A stretch of 58,107 nucleotides of DNA from Acidimicrobiales bacterium (GTDB lineage: Bacteria; Actinomycetota; Acidimicrobiia; Acidimicrobiales; SZUA-35), in NCBI GenBank assembly GCA_020629695.1, contig JAHDCV010000010.1:1-58107 (forward strand), given 5' to 3'. This document shows positions 54,587 through 58,107 of this stretch, piece after piece (position 1 is the first letter of the stretch; each line of letters starts with the position of its first letter). Below the pieces are notes generated by a model. It ran no database searches, was not told the origin of the DNA, and saw nothing but the letters and a program-made list of their open reading frames with translations. A program made the position numbers and the translations under genes.

Positions 54587-55702
54587 CTAGCCGCCGCTGG
54601 CTGCGCTGTCGCCCTCGGGATTGGCCCGAGCGGCGTCGTCGCGGTCGCTCAGCCATCCCTCGGGTAGCACGACCTTCTGTGGCCCCTTCGTGTGGCCCCG
54701 GGCGACCTTCCGGTTCTCCTCGGGCAGCGGGGAGTCCTCGATCGTGGCGAGGAGCTCGGCGAGCTGGTCGAGGCTCTCGACCTTGCCGAGGCGGCCACGG
54801 ATCTCGCCGCCGACGGGGTAGCCCTTGAGGTACCAGGCGGTGTGCTTGCGGAACTCCCGCACGCCCCGATGGGGGCCGAACCACTCGACGAGGAGCTCGG
54901 CGTGTTCGGCCATGATGGTCACGACCTCGTGCGTCGTCGGCGCTTCGGGCAGCTCCTCACCCTGGAACGCCGCCGCCAGGCGGCCGAACAACCAGGGCCG
55001 GCCGAGGCAACCCCGACCGACCACGACACCGTCGCAACCGGTCTCGGCCATCATCGCCAGGGCGTCGTCGGCGTCCCAGATGTCCCCGTTGCCGAGCACC
55101 GGGATCTCGGCCGGCACGACCTCACGCAGGCGGGCGATGGTCGACCAGTCGGCGTGGCCCGAGTAGAGCTGGGCGACCGTGCGGCCATGCAGGGCGACGG
55201 CGGCCACGCCGCAGTCGGCGGCGATGCGGCCCGCATCGAGGTAGGTGTGGTGGCCGTCGTCGATCCCGACCCGCATCTTCACGGTGACCGGCACGTCACC
55301 GGCGTTGGAGACGGCCGACGTCACGATCTCGGTGAAGAGTCGCCGCTTCCACGGCAGCGCGCCGCCGCCCCCGTTTCGGGTCACCTTGCGGACGGGGCAA
55401 CCGAAGTTCAGGTCGATGTGATCGACCCGCTCCTCGCCGACCAGCATCTCGACGGCTTTGCCGACATAGACCGGATCAACACCCGCGAGCTGGAGTGAGC
55501 GGGGGGTCTCATCCGGATCGAATGACGCCAACTTGTCCGTCTTGTCGTTGCGTTCGCAGAACGCCCGGGCCGAGATCATCTCCGAGACGTAGAGCCCGGC
55601 GCCGTAGCGCCGACAGAGCCGCCGGAACGGCGCGTTGGTCACGCCGGCCATCGGGGCCAGCACCACGGGGATCTCGACGTCGATCGGGCCGATGCGCAAC
55701 AT
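54587..55702 (-). CDS. tRNA-dihydrouridine synthase (DusB type)
   Basis: ATG 55702 gives 371 residues. FMN-binding TIM barrel with A-P-M-A-G-V-T-N-A-P-F-R, D-L-N-F-G-C-P-V-R-K (catalytic Cys), H-G-R-T and G-N-G-D-I, G-R-G-C-L-G-R-P-W. It reduces uridines in tRNA D-loops. Family members are 320-370 aa. Confidence 0.93.
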   Translation of the reverse strand: MLRIGPIDVEIPVVLAPMAGVTNAPFRRLCRRYGAGLYVSEMISARAFCERNDKTDKLASFDPDETPRSLQLAGVDPVYVGKAVEMLVGEERVDHIDLNFGCPVRKVTRNGGGGALPWKRRLFTEIVTSAVSNAGDVPVTVKMRVGIDDGHHTYLDAGRIAADCGVAAVALHGRTVAQLYSGHADWSTIARLREVVPAEIPVLGNGDIWDADDALAMMAETGCDGVVVGRGCLGRPWLFGRLAAAFQGEELPEAPTTHEVVTIMAEHAELLVEWFGPHRGVREFRKHTAWYLKGYPVGGEIRGRLGKVESLDQLAELLATIEDSPLPEENRKVARGHTKGPQKVVLPEGWLSDRDDAARANPEGDSAASGG

Positions 55703-55769
55703 GACGGTCAGAAGTCTGCCCGAAGCGTGGGGCTGTCCCGACACCGCACGAGTCCGCGAGACTGTCCGG

Positions 55770-57251
55770 ATGCCCGCCGCCGAGCCTCGCTCGCTCACTC
55801 CGCTCACGCATCCGGTCTTCCTCGTCGCCCTCGTGGTCCTGGCCGCCAACGATCGTCTCGGCAAGGTCTGGTTCCCCGGCGTCGTGACCGGGAAGGTGAG
55901 TGATCTGGCCGGCCCGATCGTGCTCGCCACCGTGGTCGGCGTGCTCGTCGGGTGGCTCCGCCCCCGGGCGGCCGTGCCGCTCGCACTGACCGTCCCGACC
56001 GTGCTGATGGTGGCGGCCAAGACCTCCGAGGGTGGTGCGGCCGCCCTGGTGTGGGTGCTGGATGCAACGACGCCGTGGGCGAACGAGATCGTCGCCGACC
56101 CGTGGGATCTGCTGGGCCTCATCGGACTCGCCGCGGTTCCCCGCATCCTGGCCACGCGGTCGCCCTCGGAACCGCTGGTGGCGGAGAGCCCCCCGAGATC
56201 GACGCGCACGTCCTCGAACCGGACCCCCGCCGCGGCACGATGGACGATCCTCGCAGTCGGGGTCTGGGCGTGTGCTGCGACCAGCGCCGCACCACCCAAC
56301 GTGCATGATCGGATCGGGCTGACCGACGACGGGATCGTCGCCCTCGACACCGACCAGGGCGGTCCCGCCCTCCGTGCACCCGACCCGAACGGTCCGTGGA
56401 CGATCGAGGCGGCACCACCCGAGTCGGCCTTGCTGACCACGAGTCGGTCGACCGAGATCTGTCTCGAGCGCAGCCCGGGTGTCTGCATCCGGACCGGGCC
56501 GTCCCTACGGATCGAGGAGTCCGCCGACGGGGGAGCGACGTGGCGCACGGTCTGGCAACTCGATCCGGCCGAGAGCTGGGTCGGCCAGACCCGCGCCGAT
56601 GCGTCATCGCTCGGCGCCGACCAGCTCGAAGCGGGCGAGGTCCTCGAGCTCGCCGACGGTCGGGCCGTGGTCGCGATGGGGGTGTTCGAACCGGTGAGTC
56701 GTGGTGTCGACGGTGTGTGGGGGCCCGAACCCGCGGCACTTCGCGACGTGCCCGACGGTGCGTGGTTGTTCCTACCGCCGACCGCGCTCGGACTCATCCT
56801 GAGCCTCACGCTCGTCTGGCCGTCGGCGACACACGTGCGGACCCGCATTCTCGGCATCGTCTCGACCGTGTTGGCCGTCCCCGCGGTGGTCGGGTCGATG
56901 TACGCCTGGTTGCTCAGTCCCTACGACGGGTTCACCCTCTTCCCGTTCCTGATCGTCATCCTCGGGACCACGGCGATCCAGCTCCTGGTGGTCCTGATCG
57001 GCTGGGGGTTCCGGATCGCGGATGCGGACCGTCGGGTCCTGGTCGTCGCAGGGCTCGGCGGCACGGTCCTCGCCACGGCGATCGTGTTGGTGCTGACGGT
57101 CGTCGTCCTGCTGACCTGGCAGGCCGGCGCCATCGGCTGGGTTCTCACCCGGATCGGTGTCAGCCTGATCACCGTGTTCGGATCCGTGGCCGCCTCGATC
57201 GGGCTCGCCGCGATGCTTGCCCCCGCCGTCACCGAACCCCAGGAGCTGTGA
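55770..57251 (+). CDS. polytopic membrane protein with extracellular domain, 493 aa
   Basis: ATG 55770 is divergent from dusB by 67 bases. Four or so N-terminal TM helices (about 15-140), a Ser/Thr-rich loop, a 200-residue extracytoplasmic domain (A-A-P-P-N-V-H-D-R-I...) and five C-terminal TM helices are seen. I recognise no family. Its stop overlaps the next gene's start, suggesting co-expression with a flavin-dependent oxidoreductase. Confidence 0.7.
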   Translation: MPAAEPRSLTPLTHPVFLVALVVLAANDRLGKVWFPGVVTGKVSDLAGPIVLATVVGVLVGWLRPRAAVPLALTVPTVLMVAAKTSEGGAAALVWVLDATTPWANEIVADPWDLLGLIGLAAVPRILATRSPSEPLVAESPPRSTRTSSNRTPAAARWTILAVGVWACAATSAAPPNVHDRIGLTDDGIVALDTDQGGPALRAPDPNGPWTIEAAPPESALLTTSRSTEICLERSPGVCIRTGPSLRIEESADGGATWRTVWQLDPAESWVGQTRADASSLGADQLEAGEVLELADGRAVVAMGVFEPVSRGVDGVWGPEPAALRDVPDGAWLFLPPTALGLILSLTLVWPSATHVRTRILGIVSTVLAVPAVVGSMYAWLLSPYDGFTLFPFLIVILGTTAIQLLVVLIGWGFRIADADRRVLVVAGLGGTVLATAIVLVLTVVVLLTWQAGAIGWVLTRIGVSLITVFGSVAASIGLAAMLAPAVTEPQEL

Positions 57252-58107
57252 TGCCGCAACCAGAACCCCGGACGATGCTCGGCGCGATGCTGCGGCGCGA
57301 GATCCGGCCCGTTGCGCTCTCGGAGCTCGCCGCGGCGGCATCGACGCTCGACGAGCTCTGGATCGTCGAGGATCTCCCGTTCGCCGGTGGGGTGGCGCAG
57401 CTCGGCGCCGTCCTCGAGGCGACCGCGGCCGCTGGCACCGTCGTGGGTCACGGCATCGCCCCCGCGCCCTTCCGCACGCCGGCGGCGTTGGCCATGGAGT
57501 GGGCCACGCTGGCCGAGATGTACCCGGGCCGCCTGCACGGCGGCATCGGCCACGGCGTGCAGAGGTGGATGGCCCAGCTGGGGGAGCGGGTCGAGTCGCC
57601 GCTCACGCTCCTCGAGGAGACGATCGTCGCGACCCGGGAGCTGCTCGCTGGCCACCGGGTCGACAGCCAGGGGCGCTACGTGACCGTCCGTGACGTCGAG
57701 CTCGTGTTTCCGCCCTCGACGGTGCCGCTCGTGTCGGCCGGGGTGATGGGGCCCCGGTCGCTCGAACTCGCCGGCCGGGTCGCCGACGGCACGGTGTTGC
57801 CGGAGGGGCGCACCGCCGACGACATCCGGGCCTCCCGTGCGGCCATCGACCGGGGCCGGGCGGCGGCCGGTCGGACCGACCCACACCGGCTGACGGTCTT
57901 CGTCGGGTTCCACTGTGGGCCGATGGATCGTCTCGGGCCACCGCCGCCCGACGCACCGCCCGGGCATGCGATCGTGACGCCCGACATCGCCGAGGCCGCC
58001 GCCGAGCTGGCCGCTCTGGCCGACGCCGGCGCCGACAGCCTGGTGTTGGTGCCGTTCGACGAGGACCTCGAGCGGGGTCTGCGCCAGCTCGCTGACGAGA
58101 TCGTCCC
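57251..58107 (+). CDS. luciferase-like (LLM class) flavin-dependent oxidoreductase, 3' cut by window end
   Basis: ATG 57251 overlaps the previous stop. The frame is open to the window end (about 285 residues). A TIM-barrel LLM pattern is visible: V-V-G-H-G-I-A-P-A-P-F-R-T-P, G-R-L-H-G-G-I-G-H-G-V, P-L-V-S-A-G-V-M-G-P-R-S-L-E-L-A-G-R-V-A-D-G-T-V-L-P. Such proteins use FMN or F420; which one and the substrate cannot be told. The remaining C-terminus lies outside. Confidence 0.8.
   Translation, partial: MPQPEPRTMLGAMLRREIRPVALSELAAAASTLDELWIVEDLPFAGGVAQLGAVLEATAAAGTVVGHGIAPAPFRTPAALAMEWATLAEMYPGRLHGGIGHGVQRWMAQLGERVESPLTLLEETIVATRELLAGHRVDSQGRYVTVRDVELVFPPSTVPLVSAGVMGPRSLELAGRVADGTVLPEGRTADDIRASRAAIDRGRAAAGRTDPHRLTVFVGFHCGPMDRLGPPPPDAPPGHAIVTPDIAEAAAELAALADAGADSLVLVPFDEDLERGLRQLADEIV

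Overview
This window comes from a high-GC actinobacterium. The best fit is a member of Acidimicrobiia or a similarly deep actinobacterial lineage. The reasons are the mycothiol glycosyltransferase MshA followed by a YbjN-like protein, a RsiG-type c-di-GMP/anti-sigma protein, a Rex-hemACDBL heme cluster, many GTG starts, ATGA/GTGA stop-start overlaps, and very GC-rich third codon positions. The assignment is inferred from gene content; there is no rRNA in the window.

Region 1 (1-10.7 kb) is accessory. A short chromosomal flank (1-1684: the tail of a small membrane protein and an unknown 390-aa protein) is followed by an integrated element of about 9 kb. The element is bounded by a 48-bp direct repeat of the 3' part of a tRNA-Lys(TTT) gene (1685-1732 and 10621-10668; the intact tRNA is at 10623-10696). 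Inside it are a tyrosine integrase, candidate arm-type integrase sites near both ends, a lysis-like cassette ending in three perfect hairpins, and an N-terminally truncated amidase abutting a truncated ImmA/IrrE-type peptidase head to head. It also carries a secreted trypsin-like protease followed four bases later by an I78/potato-I-like inhibitor lipoprotein, a small TM protein with a membrane-anchored GAF protein, and a membrane pentapeptide-repeat protein overlapping the integrase. No capsid, tail or replication genes are visible, so it looks like a phage satellite or decayed prophage carrying cargo.

Region 2 (10.7-20 kb) is housekeeping: a lipoprotein, a YgjP-like metallopeptidase with a histidine phosphatase, MoaD with a CdsA-like membrane protein, RsiG, an XRE regulator, mshA, a YbjN-like gene, proC, a SAM hydrolase coupled to a 28-aa TM micro-ORF, and a CAP-domain exoprotein.

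Region 3 (20-27.5 kb) has an acyl-CoA synthetase-like enzyme, the redox repressor Rex, and hemA-hemC-hemD-hemB-hemL, which make uroporphyrinogen III from glutamyl-tRNA.

Region 4 (27.5-31.5 kb, minus strand) holds two paralogous secreted metallopeptidases with DUF4214 modules.

Region 5 (31.6-54.5 kb) is a respiratory supercluster. A divergent mono-heme cytochrome c faces a run of 21 co-directional genes: a cytochrome bc/b6f-like complex (split cytochrome b, Rieske, diheme cytochrome c, a two-cluster ferredoxin and two unknown membrane proteins) followed directly by the complete nuoABCDEFGHIJKLMN complex I operon. A near-perfect Rex operator sits over the probable promoter at the head of the run, and rex itself is about 11 kb away. 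NuoL carries an unusual coiled-coil insertion.

Region 6 (54.6-58.1 kb) has a DusB-type tRNA-dihydrouridine synthase, an unknown polytopic membrane protein and the start of a luciferase-like oxidoreductase cut by the window end.
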